Shown here: positions 1 through 11,757 of the stretch, one piece after another
Layout of the letters: every line of letters begins with the position of its first letter
Position numbering within the stretch: the first letter of the stretch is position 1
NCBI GenBank assembly: GCA_020747065.1
Contig: JAGMVK010000001.1
Location: 2,418,001-2,482,000 of the forward strand
Direction of reading: 5' to 3'
Length of the DNA: 64,000 bases
From: Cadophora sp. MPI-SDFR-AT-0126
Taxonomy: Eukaryota; Ascomycota; Leotiomycetes; Helotiales; Ploettnerulaceae
Notes under the pieces: generated by a model
Databases searched by the model: none
What the model was told of the DNA's origin: nothing
What the model saw: only the letters and a program-made list of their open reading frames with translations
Translations under genes and position numbers: made by a program

Positions 1-174
1 TCGAGATCAGCGCACCAAGACCATTTCCCTCTCGCGTAGCCCCCCTCCCCCCTCATTGTCCTCCCTCTCCTACCCTCTCCCACCCCCCCATACCACCATC
101 TCGACCCCTCTTCCCCACCCTCATCATCTCCCACCGCACCACAAACGCATAAACTCTCAGGTCAGACCCTCACC
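1..174. other. C/T-rich flank downstream of the SDR gene
   Basis: Very pyrimidine-rich on the plus strand (runs of ccctccccc and caccccc). No convincing coding region is seen. The nearest gene reads toward the window edge on the minus strand, so this is its 3' flank. Confidence 0.5.
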
Positions 175-1601
175 TCATTTCAACCCCCCCGAAATCAACA
201 AACTCTGCCCCGTCATGAACCCCGTCTCGGCAAGCATAACAACCACATTCGCTACTTCGCCAGGCTCTCCTAACCTTCCCATCTGTTGGTGAGGAAGAGA
301 GGAAATGTTAGCTAGCTTGTCTGGGGAGATTTGATTTGGAGTTGGGCTGAGGGGTGATAGGTGAATGAAAGTGTAGGACTACATACCGGAATCGTGCCCA
401 CACCACCGGGGATCACGTCCGGAGAACTGATCATACCCGTGTCGCCGATCAGAGCGGGCGACACGTCGTTGACGCTTATGTTGTGCTTTACGAGGTGCGA
501 GGAGAGGTTGCGCATCATGGATGTTAGGCCGCCTTTGGAGGATGCGTAATCTGCACCATCATTAATTCTCTCTCTCTCTCTCTCTCTCTTGTTCTCTGTC
601 AAAGAAAATTGCAGTAAATAGAGTTTCGTGAAAGAAAGAGGGACGAATAGTGGGAAGGTAAAGGGGGATAGTTTAGTGAGAGAGGAGGGGAAGAGAAAAA
701 ACTTACGACATCCGTTTATACCGCCACCCATCGCGGCGATGGAAGACATGAATATTATGCGGCCCCAGCGCTGGGCTTTCATTCCTTCTACTACGCCTTT
801 GACGAGGATGAAGGAGGCGCGGAGGTTTACGTTGATGGTGTGTTCGAATTCTTCAAGGGGGATGTCCCTGTTGAAGGGGGGTTTAGAATGGGAGGAGGGG
901 AAGGGAAGGAATGGGGAATGGGAAGGTTGGAAAAGGGGAAGTGCGAACCAGATATCGACGATTCTCTTGCCATAGCCGGCGTTGCTGACTAGGATGTCGA
1001 CTGCCTTTCCCTCGTGCTGCTCTTTGATTTCTTCGAACATGCGTCTGTTGAGGAGATGGGAATTAGCTTGAGTCAGGTCCGAATGGCTAGCTTCCATTTG
1101 AAAGGAGGGGAGAAGAATAAATTGGTAGAGTAGAGAGCAAGACTTATTGGTCCTTTGTGCCCTTTTACAGTCTTTGAGTCTCTCAAGTCCGAGAATTTAG
1201 CATCATCATCAGTTCGATATCCCAGGGGAAAAAAGAAAAAGTGTGATACAACTCAAAAGTGAAAAGTCAAAGACAAAGATAATGACGATTACTCACCCTA
1301 TCTCTTCAACAACACCAACATCAACCTGATGTATACTAATCCTCAACTTTTCTACACCCTCGCCTCCACTGGCTCGGATAGACTTCACGATCTCTTCCAT
1401 GCCAGTCCGATTCTTGGAGTACGTGAGTGCGAGATGGACGCCTCGTTTTGCGAGTGAATGGGCACATGATGCGCCAATCCTGGGAGGGTGAGGTTGTCAG
1501 TGTTGTTTTGAGATTGGGGATATGGAATTGAGGTTGGAGATGTACCCGCTTGATGCACCAGTTATGAGGGCCAGACGGCCGATGAGATTGTTATCTGCCA
1601 T
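175..1601 (-). CDS. SDR-family NAD(P)-dependent oxidoreductase, FabG-like
   Basis: Classical short-chain dehydrogenase/reductase split into at least five exons. The first exon starts at 1601 (MADNNLIGRLALITGASSG) and carries the TGxxxGxG cofactor loop across an intron. Later exons give the NAG motif (DILVSNAGYGKR), the SSIAAM segment with the catalytic Ser, and the catalytic pair YASSK. The last exon (282-175) reads MGRLGEPGEVANVVVML and ends SGGLK. Readable introns are 948-868 (donor gttcgc), 706-551 (gtaagt) and 386-283 (gtatgt); all keep frame. The exon between about 1300 and 1040 is less certain. The fold and catalytic residues match 3-oxoacyl-ACP reductase-type SDRs, so NAD(P)H-dependent carbonyl reduction is expected; the substrate is unknown. 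No organelle signal is visible. The neighbour pectin lyase is on the other strand and gives no functional link. Confidence 0.85.
567..588. repeat. (TC)11 microsatellite in an SDR intron
   Basis: Perfect TC dinucleotide repeat of about 11 units inside the intron at 706-551 of the SDR gene. On the coding strand it is a GA repeat near the 3' splice site. Confidence 0.9.
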
Positions 1602-2926
1602 GTTTGGAATGATGGATTTTGCTTTTTACGAGGAGGAGACTGGAAAGTATATAGTGATAATAAATACTCTCGGAGGTATCTAAGTGGTGCTGTTGTTGTT
1701 TTGTTACGAAAGTTCAGTATGGGAGGAGCTCCGGTGCGGGGTTCATGGACCCCGCTGTTAGTGTTACCAGGCATTTGAATTGTATCCAGGTGGAATGCAA
1801 CCCCATCGATTTTACTAACTATCATAAATCAGTGATCACATAGTTAAAACTACCCACAAAATATCGAATCTCAATTCCGTATAAATTCATAGCGTATTCC
1901 ATACGACCTTCCCGAAAAAGGTATTTCCATCATTCTTTTACACCCCCACTCTTCTAAGCCAGGGGTTCTCTCCTTCATCATCACTCAACTCTTTAGCGAT
2001 GCGAGCTCTCCGTAAACCTCGGATAACCCACCAATCCCAAAACGATTAAGCGTAAGTTTATGCTTCTTTGCCAAGACCAATTGCGTCCACCATCCCCCCT
2101 TCATCCCCGAACTGAAACACAGAGGATCGAAAAGCGCTTTTCCATACCCACATCGCCCTCCTTGGGTTTGCTGGCAATTTTCAGAAAGTTTGGTCCAGCT
2201 GCGTGTCAAGAGGAACCAAGAGGATCGGACTGGCTGGGAAGCTTATTTTCGGGTTCGTCTGTTTGCACTGCGTGGTTCTATGTCACTCTATTTTGCTTTA
2301 TTGACTATGTTAAAGTTCAGTGTATGCAATTGTGAATTTCAAAGTTGATGAGAGGTCTGACAAGTAATTGATACTTTATTTTGCTTTCGTTTGCTGCGAA
2401 CCGGTCCGCGTAGTCATCATCAATGAGCTGTGTGGGTTCCCTCCCCTATTCGCGCGGGTGAACCAATTTCTGTACTCAAGATCTTCACAAGTGTGGAAGT
2501 TGGAACCAGGAAACCGCCTTCTCCAGGACCAAGTCTGTTTCAAATCATTTTTGGGTAATCCGACTACCGAGATACTTCCACTCTGATTTGCTGTCTTTTG
2601 CGGAACCGCTCCCTTTGCGGCTCTGCCGTTATCAAGGCTGGATTTCTCCACAAATATTGCTCCATCAAGCATCCCGCCAAGCCGCATCAGTTTCTCAAAA
2701 CAGTTCATCAGGTCCGCTCTCTAGCCACACTTATCTGATAAACATGGTTTAAAAAGGGGCTTGTACCAACACGTGGAAAGAGCTACGCTGATTCCAGCCC
2801 CAGTGCTAACTTCACAGCTGGACTTGGCACTATCAGAAAATCCGCCGTTAATCTATCGGTGGCATCTGGTGACATGCCCTGTCATCTACAGCCTCATGGC
2901 TTTCCGGCATGTGGCCGAGGCGCTTC
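1602..2926. other. Intergenic region between SDR and pectin lyase
   Basis: About 1.3 kb between two divergent genes. Short open frames on both strands have no recognisable motif and no consistent splice structure. It presumably holds both promoters. Nothing else identified. Confidence 0.5.
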
Positions 2927-2933
2927 TTATAAG
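2927..2933 (+). promoter_or_regulatory. Putative TATA box of pectin lyase gene
   Basis: Sequence ttataag lies about 97 bp upstream of the pectin lyase ATG. It is followed by pyrimidine-rich sequence (ctttcaccctcacc) typical of fungal transcription start zones. Spacing suits a core promoter of a secreted-enzyme gene. Confidence 0.4.
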
Positions 2934-3029
2934 TACGCTGCTGGGCGCCATGGCAATTGAGATCTTTCACCCTCACCTTCACATTCATTTTTGTTTATTT
3001 AACTTAACCTTCAGTCACTCGTTTCGATC

Positions 3030-4204
3030 ATGAAGTCTGCTACTTTCGTTCTCGCCTCTTTGGCAGCATTCGCTGGCCGTTGTGCTGCCGCTGGCGTTAC
3101 TGGCTCCGCGCCTGGTTTTGCTAAAGGTACCACTGGCGGTGGATCTGCTACTGGTGCTTACCCAAAGGATATCAACGAGTTGAAGACTTGGCTCACGGAT
3201 TCCACTCCTCGTGTTATTCTCATCAACAAGGAGTAAGTTCATTGTCCTCGCTTATCCTGGCACATCGATCTGACAGTCTATTCAGGTACAACTTCATCGG
3301 TTCAGAAGGAAAGGTTACTGAAGCTGGCTGCCGACCTGCTTCCAACACCTGCGTTGGAAAGGGAGGACAAGATGCCATTAACGGCGCCAACTGGTGCGCA
3401 GGCCAACCCTCTGTATCAGTCACATACGACAAAGCCGGTGTATCTGGCATCAATCTCGGCTCCAACAAGTCCATCGTGGGCGTCGGAGCCAACGCAGTGA
3501 TCCGCGGAAAGGGTCTCCGAATCGCCAATGGCGCAAAGAACATCATCATCCAAAACATCCACATCACCGAACTCAACCCACAGTACATCTGGGGTGGTGA
3601 TGCCATTACCCTCGCCGGCACCGATCTCGTCTGGATCGACCACGTCAAGACCTCCCTCATCGGCCGTCAACATCTCGTCACCGGCGGCTCAGCATCCAAC
3701 CGTGTTGCAGTCACACACACCGAGTTCGACGGCTCCACCTCCTGGTCCGCTACCTGCGACAACCACCACTACTGGGCCATCTACTTCACCGGCTCCAACG
3801 ACCAAGTCACCTTCGCCAACAACTACATCCACCACACATCCGGGCGCTCTCCCAAGATGACCGCAGGCACTCTACTCCACGCCGTCAACAACTACTGGTA
3901 CGCCAACTCCGGCCACGCTTTCGATATCGGCTCTGGCGTCAGTGTCGTCGCTGAGGGTAACGCCTTCTACGATGTCAAGACCCCTCTTCTCAACAACGCC
4001 GGTAAGCTGTTTGCACCTGCTGCTACCAGCTCTGCGTGCAAGAGTGCCCTTGGACATAACTGCGAGCGCAACTCGTTGGGCAAGAGTGGCGTCTTTGTTG
4101 GAACGGATAGCAGCATGTTGAGCTCGTTCAGTGGCAAGACGGTTATGGCTGCTACGGCGCCAAGGACCAACCAGGCTACTACTGCTGGTGTTGGAAAGAT
4201 CTAA
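3030..4204 (+). CDS. Secreted pectin lyase, polysaccharide lyase family 1
   Basis: Two exons (3030-3232 and 3286-4204) joined over a 53-bp intron (gtaagt...ttcag), giving 373 residues. The N-terminus (MKSATFVLASLAAFAGRCAAA) is a signal peptide with cleavage near residue 20. The mature protein is a PL1 parallel beta-helix. Diagnostic segments are IWGGDAITLAGTDLVWIDH, then IGRQHLVTGG, then CDNHHYWAIYFTGSND, then the HHTSGRSPK segment with the catalytic Arg. The W and Y pattern and the CDNHHYW segment resemble Aspergillus PelA/PelB-type pectin lyases (EC 4.2.2.10, cleaving methyl-esterified homogalacturonan) more than Ca2+-dependent pectate lyases. Length is normal. It is expected to act outside the cell in degradation of plant pectin. 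Exact esterification preference cannot be read from sequence. Confidence 0.9.
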
Positions 4205-4529
4205 ATCTTCTTTAGAAGATTGGGGAAAAGAGAATGGGGATGTCTGGGGAGGTTGGAGGAGAGGGGATGATCGTACCTAGCCATGGTATCAGGTGTATTC
4301 TTGTAGCTTACTTTAGCATCTTTTTATCCTGTGTATATTTCAATTCTTGAAGCTTGAGCTTCGCAATCCTCCCTCATGTTGACTCGCTTCATCTGCTCCA
4401 TTTATCATCGTTCATGTCTCTCAGTAAGTCATGTCCCGCATCAATGCGCGGCAGCGGCAATGAGACGAAATTATGACAGTGAAATGCATAATGGCAACAT
4501 AGACGAGGTATCTATTCACTCATCCCCCG
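4205..4529. other. 3' flank of pectin lyase
   Basis: About 325 bp between the pectin lyase stop and the decayed DUF5672 gene, which converges on it. It probably contains the pectin lyase 3' UTR. No coding signal seen. Confidence 0.5.
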
Positions 4530-5750
4530 TCAACCCAACGACCCCGGCCCCGCTAGATGAATCTCAGGACACCACCTTTCAATCTCTCCTAATCGATCCG
4601 GAATCATAACGTGCACCTTATGGAACCCCAACGGCTCAGGATACGTATCCAAATGCTCATCGCCCTGACAAGCAAACTGCAGCGCCTCAGCCCTCAGCGG
4701 CAACTTCACACCTCTGCTCTTCATCTCGCGCGAGAACCAGGCTTCTTCGCCGTGCGAATAGGTCTTTACTTCGGCTTCGGCTTCCCAGGTTTGGTTTGAA
4801 GCGAGCGAGGAGAGGAAGGAGAGTATGATGAGGCGATTGCGGAGACTGAAACCGCCGTTGAACTTTTTGGGCTGGGTGTCGCGGGAGAGGGGCGCGCCGA
4901 TGAATTTTGAGGGGAGGAAGGAATCCATTGTTCGGTGTGCGTTGGCGCAGATCATTGATTCGGCCTATTTAAAGAGGTGTAAACTTTAGTGATTATTTAA
5001 ATGTACTTCGGTGACCATGTTGCGTGAAGGAGCTCGGTGTGCAGCATGAAGGATGGGTGGATGCAAGCATAGGATATGGCTTTTCAGCCGAAGGAACGAA
5101 AACCACGCCGTCTAGACTTAACCAGAAGTGCCAAATACGACCTGCAACAAGCCAGACAGGAAAATATATGAACATGACATACCTGAAAAAGAAGCACGTG
5201 CTCGGCTGGAGCCAATTGCTCCCAAAACCACTATAATTCAAGCAGCCCATGTCCATACATCAAAAAATCTTCATCACACAACTCTGCATACCGGTCTCGA
5301 CAAGTACAAATTAACTCCATACCTCGTCGTAACGTCCACTTACTCGGCAGCGTGCGTACTACAATGCTCCTATCCTCAACCGCACGGTGCCAAATCGCCG
5401 ACCCGGTATTATTGCCAAATTCGGGAAAGGAAGTGCAGGATTAGAGGGATGAGGCGGGGTGTGTAGTGAGTGTCGGTTATGACGGCTACTTTGGAGGAGA
5501 TGAAGCCGTATGCGTGTTTTTGGTGGACTGCGTTGGGGATAGTGATTTGGCGAATGGTGGCGATGGTGATGCTGAAAATAGCGCGTGGGATGTCTGAGAT
5601 GTGTTAGTTTTGCTGTTGAGCTGGAATGAGACGAGATGGGATGAGAATTGGGAGGGGTGAGCTGGTTCTTACCACTGTGTTCGGAAAGCCCGTATAGTAT
5701 GCTACATGAAATATATATAAAGATGCTAGAACGGACAATGCAATAATCAT
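4530..5750 (-). pseudogene. DUF5672-domain protein, apparently disrupted
   Basis: Three blocks match the fungal DUF5672 family (glycosyltransferase-like, often Golgi type II membrane proteins). The 5' block gives FISSKVAVITDTHYTP and LIPLILHF. A middle block gives FWEQLAPAEHVLLFQ, which splices cleanly (donor gtatgt at 5182, acceptor tag at 4965) to ESMICANAHRTM. The last block, ending at 4530, gives FIGAP and KKFNGGFSLRNR. A possible N-terminal membrane anchor (MIIALSVLASLYIFHVAYYT) starts at 5750. The blocks do not connect. The frame breaks near 5434 just after ILHF, with roughly ten family residues missing. An in-frame TAG stands just before FWEQLAP. The putative first intron also does not preserve frame. 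A decayed gene is the simplest reading; an assembly error or unusual splicing is possible. Confidence 0.6.
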
Positions 5751-7316
5751 GGTGCGCTTGGATAAAGAAACTCCATCAGTCCCATTTGTGGCTGCCGAGA
5801 GGCTTTGCTAAGGAGAGTCACTAAATTCAGGGGCGTACTGTACTGTCCATTGAGGTCAGCCTCGCCGTCGATTGAGGCTTTTTCAGTAGCTGCCTAAGAT
5901 ATATGGGGCTTGGGCTTGTGTCGAAACGGGGTTGGATCATCCACGAGCGGTCATGGTAATCGAAGCGAGCCGTCCATGGGCCAGTTCCGGATTCCATGAG
6001 GATGATATTCCTCACTTTTCTTTTTATCATGTTATGTCTTGATAGGTTTTTGGTTTTCCCACATGGTCCCAGAAGAATTGGACACACGAGGTCCAAATGG
6101 ATAATAGAATTGAAATCTATCTCACCTACCGGATCTGCATCAGCCGCTCCGAGTAATTGCGTGCCTTTGATATGATAACCAAACAACACGAGGCAAAGTT
6201 TCGTCCAGCTATTTAGATTATGTGTACCCTTGCGATAGCACTACTCACAAAGTTGCCCGTAGCCAGTGATTGCTGTTTCGGGCTGCTTGGTTGCATCAGC
6301 ACTGGGCATCACAATCCTAGGATGCGTTGTGAGAGCCCTCCATAGTTGAGGTAGGCTAAGTAATATTTGAACGCGTTATGCAACTCCAAGGCACACTCCA
6401 AATATATTGCTAGTCGTGATTGGTTACACGATTTACGTTTTGTTCGGTTGCTTACAGACATTTGATGTGCTCGCTTAAAACATGTTGACATTCACTCTGC
6501 CAAAAATAAACAAAGGACAAAAACGTCAGGAATTCACCCACGCCACAAAAGCGCGTTTCATTCACCACAGCCATCACCAAAAAAGGTGAGCAAATCTGAG
6601 AACGGCAAAATGTAAGCATTACTCCGTGGGGAAGGACCTCTGGCCAAACTGACCACCAGTGTCGAGGCGCAAACCAAAGTACCCCTATTACTTTGTCACC
6701 CTTTTCTCTTGCGTGTGTAAGCGTCAGCGATCCCAGATGGGCTGGGCCTGTGTAAGTGACGTGCACATCCTACAGATGCTAGAGTACGGGCTTTGATGTT
6801 GAGAAAACGCGTTATTTGAATACATCAAGAGGGGTCGGCTCAAGACGCTTGGTGTTGTTTGGGTGCCGGGAGTTTAGCCGTTGGCGGCGACGGTGAGGTT
6901 GGTGACGGCGTGGTATGGTGGGCGACGAGCTGGTTTTCGGGATGCAAAATCGGCATAGTCGATCCAAGAATTTTAGACTCGGGTGTCCTGCAGATCTGAT
7001 GCTTGATGTTGTAATTGTTCATCTGGCTGCACTGTTTACCCCTGAACAATTTTGGATGCCTTTCACATGCAGCTTCGCTCCTCATTTTAGTCTTGAGGTA
7101 AAATGACGTCTAGCAATCATGGCTTTTAGAATCAGTCGACCGCGCTCTGCATGAGGGACAGAGGACTTCAACATGTGCAGCATGCTCACCTTCAGTCCCA
7201 TTCTGGCGCAAGATCGCAATCCAGCAGTCTCAGATCAGCATGCCTGCCCATAGCAACACATGTGCTTCTGTAACATAGTCGAACAGATCGTCCGTCGCGC
7301 ACTATTCCACGTCAGC
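5751..7316. other. Gene-poor intergenic stretch
   Basis: About 1.6 kb with only short unrelated open frames on both strands, none with a recognisable domain or a good start context. I see no RNA gene or repeat here. Confidence 0.5.
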
Positions 7317-9217
7317 TCATCCTTTCTCACCCCTCAGCACACCTACCCTAGATAAAATCACGGCCTGCCCAATTTTCATATATTCTCCGATCCAAGCCAT
7401 ACACTCTCTCAAATACACTTGGATTTTCGAATCGATAATTGGCAGTACTGAAAGCACATACAAAGTATGTGTGAGCATCAAGCCACCAATTGGCCTGCCT
7501 GGGATGAGTGGTGCTCTTGTGGCCGCATTCTGGATAAAGGCGCGTATGTCGCTGGACAGGACGGATGGAATGGATGAGATGAGTCCTGTTATAAGATCGT
7601 CGATCTCTGTGTATATAGAGGGGTTGATCTTCTCGTGGTCTGGGAAGGTGCAGATGCGATTGTAGCAGTTCATGATTGTGTTTATGAGGAGAAGGCGAGC
7701 TTTGCGATAGCTGTTCCAGATCGTGGCTATGTAGGCTAGAATGGGTGAGCGGGGGGAGGTGGATGTTGGGAGATGGAACTTACGGTCGTAATATTCTGTG
7801 ATGTCCCCTGGCCAGTAACCGACTCGAGGTCTGAAGTAAATGTCAGCATATCCCTTCAGGACGACAAATCCACTTGGCCAGCGACATCATAGAATTGAGG
7901 CAGTAAATAGCCTCTCACTTTCGTGTCCCACTTATGGAGACGAGTGGCAACTGAACCGGTCCAAATTAGAACCTCCAACAGAGAGATTGACTTACTTTTC
8001 TTCATCTCCTGCAACGATAGCACCGACAACCCTTGGCTTCCACTCTTCGGGAAGACTATCTATCCACACGTTGTAGTCGTTCTTCAGATCCTCCGCGCCC
8101 CGCTTGACAGCATAAAGTTCATCAAGTGTTGCGTCACGAGCCAGAAGAGCTTCCGCTCTTGTGATCACGGGTTCTGTTCTCGCGAATATTTCATCAATGG
8201 AAGCAGCCTCATGTTTCGCCAAGGGCGTGCATAGTATGCTGAGCCTCGATGTTACTGTATTGAGATGAGGAGGGGTGTGTTGCCAATTTGGGAGCTTGGA
8301 AGGTAACCAGTCATCGGGTACTGGGTCGCTGATTGGGGCTTTGAAGAGTTTACCCCCGCAAGCAAGATCAAATGGGGAGGATTCGCTAGTGAGGATTGCA
8401 GAGACTCCTTGGGCATGTGCGATGTGGGCACCATTGTAGAAATCAGTGTTAATGATAATCTAGGATCGTTAATTAAAATGCATTCGAGTGAAAGTTGACA
8501 GTGTAGGTCGTACCTCGTACAGCCCAAGCAAAGTGGCCGTGATGAGAGACTCAACACTAATGAATGCGTCGCCAGTCGATATACTCAAGCTGAAAGACCG
8601 TAGCAGTGCAGTGTGCATGCGTTGAGCTCGTTCAAAGATGCCCCGGTCTGAATGCTTCTTTCCTAGACTGGCTAAGGCAATAGTCGTACAGGCGTTTGTA
8701 ACATCAGAGTTCAGACCAGCCTTTAATATCATATCTGGGAGTCCATTCAAATAGCCACGGGACACAGCTTGATCTGGCGAATAGACTCGGTAGTCATCAA
8801 AGAATTGTTGACGAGCAAAATCTTCGATTTGAAGCCAGTCTACTGACCCGGGAAGACACTTTGACGGCACTGCCATAGTACTTTCCGGTAAGACCTGAGT
8901 GGCTTGATCGACTTTTCCAGAGTAATTCACAGACTTTAAATCCTTACTGGTATTATAGCCTGGACAGGTCCGGCGTGCTTTAGTACACCTGAGGCATGAC
9001 TTTGTAGGGTACAAGTCAGCGAAAAGGGTGAAGTACAGATTGGTCTTGAGGAGAAGACACTTTGTGGTCAGGACAACATGACCTTACCGGACGGGTCTCA
9101 TCGCACTGTCCTTGAATCAACGGAGTTCGGTCACGGATTCAAGTTCTCATCAATTCATACCTTCTTATGCCTTTGCTTGCATGCCTGACAGGCTGCTGAA
9201 GCGCCGTTATTCACCAT
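7317..9217 (-). CDS. Zn2Cys6 transcription factor
   Basis: Fungal binuclear-cluster regulator in about six exons. Translation starts at 9217 (MVNNGASAACQACKQRHKK). Three exons build the DNA-binding domain CQACKQRHKKCDETRP + SCLRC + TKARRTC. Spacing is C-x2-C-x6-C-x5-C-x2-C-x6-C, exactly the Zn2Cys6 pattern. The middle region (LNSDVTNACTTIALASLGK, RAQRMHTALLRSFS, ISVESLITATLLGLYE) resembles the DUF3468/fungal_trans_2-type regions of such regulators. It continues through NTDFYNGAHIAHAQGVSAIL, DSLPEEWKPR and YWPGDITEYYD to a C-terminal helical exon ending at 7317. About 500 residues. It should act in the nucleus on CGG-containing sites. It is divergently paired with an SDR gene (start 9851, 633 bp away), a layout often seen for pathway regulators; the target is unknown. 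Confidence 0.85.
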
Positions 9218-9629
9218 GTCGGCGGCACTACCACGACCACTAATTGCAGAGTTGGACACGGAAGAATGGAAGTCTAATGGAATCCGGATGTGGTTAGATC
9301 TTGAGCTCGAGTTTCATGCGGCGAATATTCGCCTGAAGAAATAGGATGCGTTTTGGGAGACGGAGCACTCGGAGTATCGAAGGCTCGAGGGGAGGAAGCT
9401 CGAGGTGCAGAATGATGTAAAGAAACAATCCTCGAAGAAGTTAGACTTTGAGCTGACAAAAGCGAGGCGGCAGCTTGGCCGTACGCTGTGCTCCATGCAG
9501 CTAGACTTTGCGCATTTCAGGGACGGGGATAGCCAAGCGAGCGCATTTGTGACCTATCAGCTTGCGAGACTTACACGATGTTTGATGCTCGACACTCTGG
9601 GAAAAGAAAACGAAAAGAGACGATTCTAG
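9216..9629 (+). pseudogene. Possible broken ORF divergent from, and sharing the start site of, the Zn2Cys6 gene
   Basis: From the ATG at 9216 the plus strand stays open for 137 codons apart from one TAG (9342-9344): 42 codons, stop, then 94 codons to TAG at 9627. The conceptual product is highly charged and helix-prone (ELDTEEWKSNGIRMWLDLEL; later KARRQLGRTLCSMQLDFAHF), with coiled-coil-like character. No family recognised. Its ATG overlaps the divergent regulator's ATG in the shared sequence CATG, so at most one of the two starts need be real. It could be a pseudogene, an exon of a larger gene, or chance. Confidence 0.25.
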
Positions 9630-9850
9630 TTTACTAAGAACATGTATAATTCAGGCAAAGTATTGTCCATACGGAGATATCTCTCGTGAAAGTCCGTAGG
9701 AGCAGACGGCGTCAAGATTAGACCGACTATGGATATATAAAGCAGCAAAATCCTCCTTGAATCGAACATTCATTAACAACAGCGGTCTGCATCATCATTC
9801 ATCTTCAATCAACTGCAAAGAACTCTCCAGTACAACATCACAATCAAAGT

Positions 9851-11137
9851 ATGACGGCTACAACAAACACCGAATTCGGCAGCAAGACTGAAGCTCTTGA
9901 AGTCGCCAAGGCATTCGCCGAATCTCTTCGAGGGAAGAACATCTTGATTACAGGAGTTAATCGCAGAGGTATTGGTTATACCACTGCACAGGCTTTCGTA
10001 ATCTCAACTACTAGAATCCTGTTCATTTAGGGCTCCCAAAAGCTAACACGCTCGTACCAGGCATCTCAATCCCCAGCTCATCTCGTCATCGCTGGTCGAA
10101 GCGAAGCTAAACTCAAGGAGAGCATCGACGCACTCCAAGCCGAGTATCCCAATGTCTCCTATCGCCCATTGATCTTGGACCTGTCAAGCCAGAAAGCCGT
10201 CAGGAAGGCTGCTTCCGAGTTACTTTCCTGGTCCGATGTGCCGACCCTTGACATCATCGTCAACAGTGCAGGCATCATGTGCATTCCCGAGCGTACCATC
10301 ACTGAAGACGGAATCGAGATCCATTTCGCTACCAACCACATCGGTCATTTCTTGTTCACTTCTCTCATCATGCCGAAGCTCATTGAGTCGTCGAAAGCTA
10401 GTGCGACGAAGGGTGCGACGAGAGTGATTAACGTTACAAGCGGTTCGCCTGTTTGGACACAGATGAGATGGAGTGATATCAACTTTGAGAAGAAGAACAA
10501 AGATATCCCAGAGAACGAGAGGCCATCTTACCAGGTCCAACAGATGTAAGTCTACTATGTCCGATCGACCGTTTACTCTTTTCCTTGATTCTCGAAATGC
10601 CGGGTCTCTTTACCCCTCACTGCCCAGAAGAAAAACCGATGAAAAATGGAGCAATTACTGACTCGGATGTTCGAAAGGTGGGGACAAACCGGAGACCTAG
10701 ACGAGAAGTCCTACCTGCCTCTAGAAGGCTACAACCAAAGCAAAGCCGCCAACCTGCTCTTCAGCATCGCGCTCACCGACAAACTCTACGCCAAGCACGG
10801 CATCCTGAGCATAGCCGTGCACCCGGGCGTCATCGCCAGCGAGCTCACCCGAAGCATGGAAGGCGAGACTCTCGATGCCGTGAAGGGCTTCGTTGAGAGC
10901 GGCATGATTGAGATCAAGACTGCTGGTGCGGGGGCCGCGACTAGTCTGGTCGCTGCGCTGGATCCGAGGCTTGGTGAGGGTGAGAGAGAGATGAGGGATG
11001 GGAAAGAAAATTGGGGGGCGTTCTTGGTGGATTGTCAGGTTAGTGGGGATGCGTTGCCAGGTCTAACATCAAGTTCGGAGGCGGAGAGGTTGTGGAAATT
11101 GTCAGAGGAGCTGGTGAAGGAGGAGTTTGCTTGGTGA
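9851..11137 (+). CDS. SDR-family oxidoreductase, retinol-dehydrogenase/WWOX-like
   Basis: Three exons (9851-9997, 10061-10545, 10678-11137) give 363 residues in continuous frame. The last intron ends gttcgaaag and has a ctgac branch point 5' of it; splicing yields ...QQM-WGQTGDLDEKSY. SDR landmarks are the cofactor loop ITGVNRRGIGYTTAQAF (about 36-52), NSAGIM (the NAG motif), INVTSGSP with the catalytic Ser, and YNQSKAANLL with the catalytic Tyr and Lys. PGVIASEL follows. The insertion between Ser and Tyr and the C-terminal extension fit the fungal retinol dehydrogenase-like branch, so NADP-dependent reduction or oxidation of an alcohol/ketone is likely; substrate unknown. A TATA-like sequence (tatataaagc, about 9734) lies near position -115. 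Divergent from a Zn2Cys6 regulator, which may control it. Confidence 0.9.
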
Positions 11138-11757
11138 GCTGTGGTTGTGTGGTTTGATAAGGTTGCGAATTTGCCGAGACTTTCTTTGCGTATTTGAGAT
11201 ATTTTGGTAATGGGGAGAATGATTTCTTTATCAGATGTCACAATTAGTATGCATTCTGCGAGTAAGTATTTGTCTTCCACTAGACTAGCATTATCAAATT
11301 TTCTCTCGGTATTTTTGACGTGTCTTGAACACGAATTTGATTGCCAAGATGCTCTAGACATTATAGATAGAGATGTTTTGAGGTGAGACTTCCTCGATAT
11401 TTAAAGTCGCATGTACCTTCGTATACCCTGCAGTGGAAGGGCCGTCGTGACGAGATAGACCAAGGTACAAAGACACATAGCACCCCGATTTGGATTGAGT
11501 GAATCTCTAACCTCGTTCTGAATCTGTTCTTTAAAACGTCCAGGGGAGTCAAAAATGCTGCTGGACTATAATATCGAAGCTGAAGGACAGAAATCAGACA
11601 AATTCCCAACATGAGTAAACAGTTAATCTGAGAGAATTTGATTCATTTCTCTATGCAATTAAATCCTACTACGCAGTACACAGCTCAACCCCAAAATATA
11701 CTCACGTCTCTTCTCCGTCCAAATCCCCACCCAAGACAGCTGGCGCTTTTTCCCAGC
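11138..11757. other. Intergenic between convergent SDR and permease genes
   Basis: About 620 bp of AT-rich sequence between two convergent genes. It contains their 3' flanks and no supported coding region. Confidence 0.5.

Noticed and set aside
3223..3860. Overlapping long frames on both strands inside the pectin lyase gene
   Set aside because: They are other-frame shadows of a well-supported secreted enzyme with normal length and motifs.
5827..6189. 120-codon minus-strand frame
   Set aside because: No domain, no family-like pattern, no splice continuation; amino-acid mix looks random.
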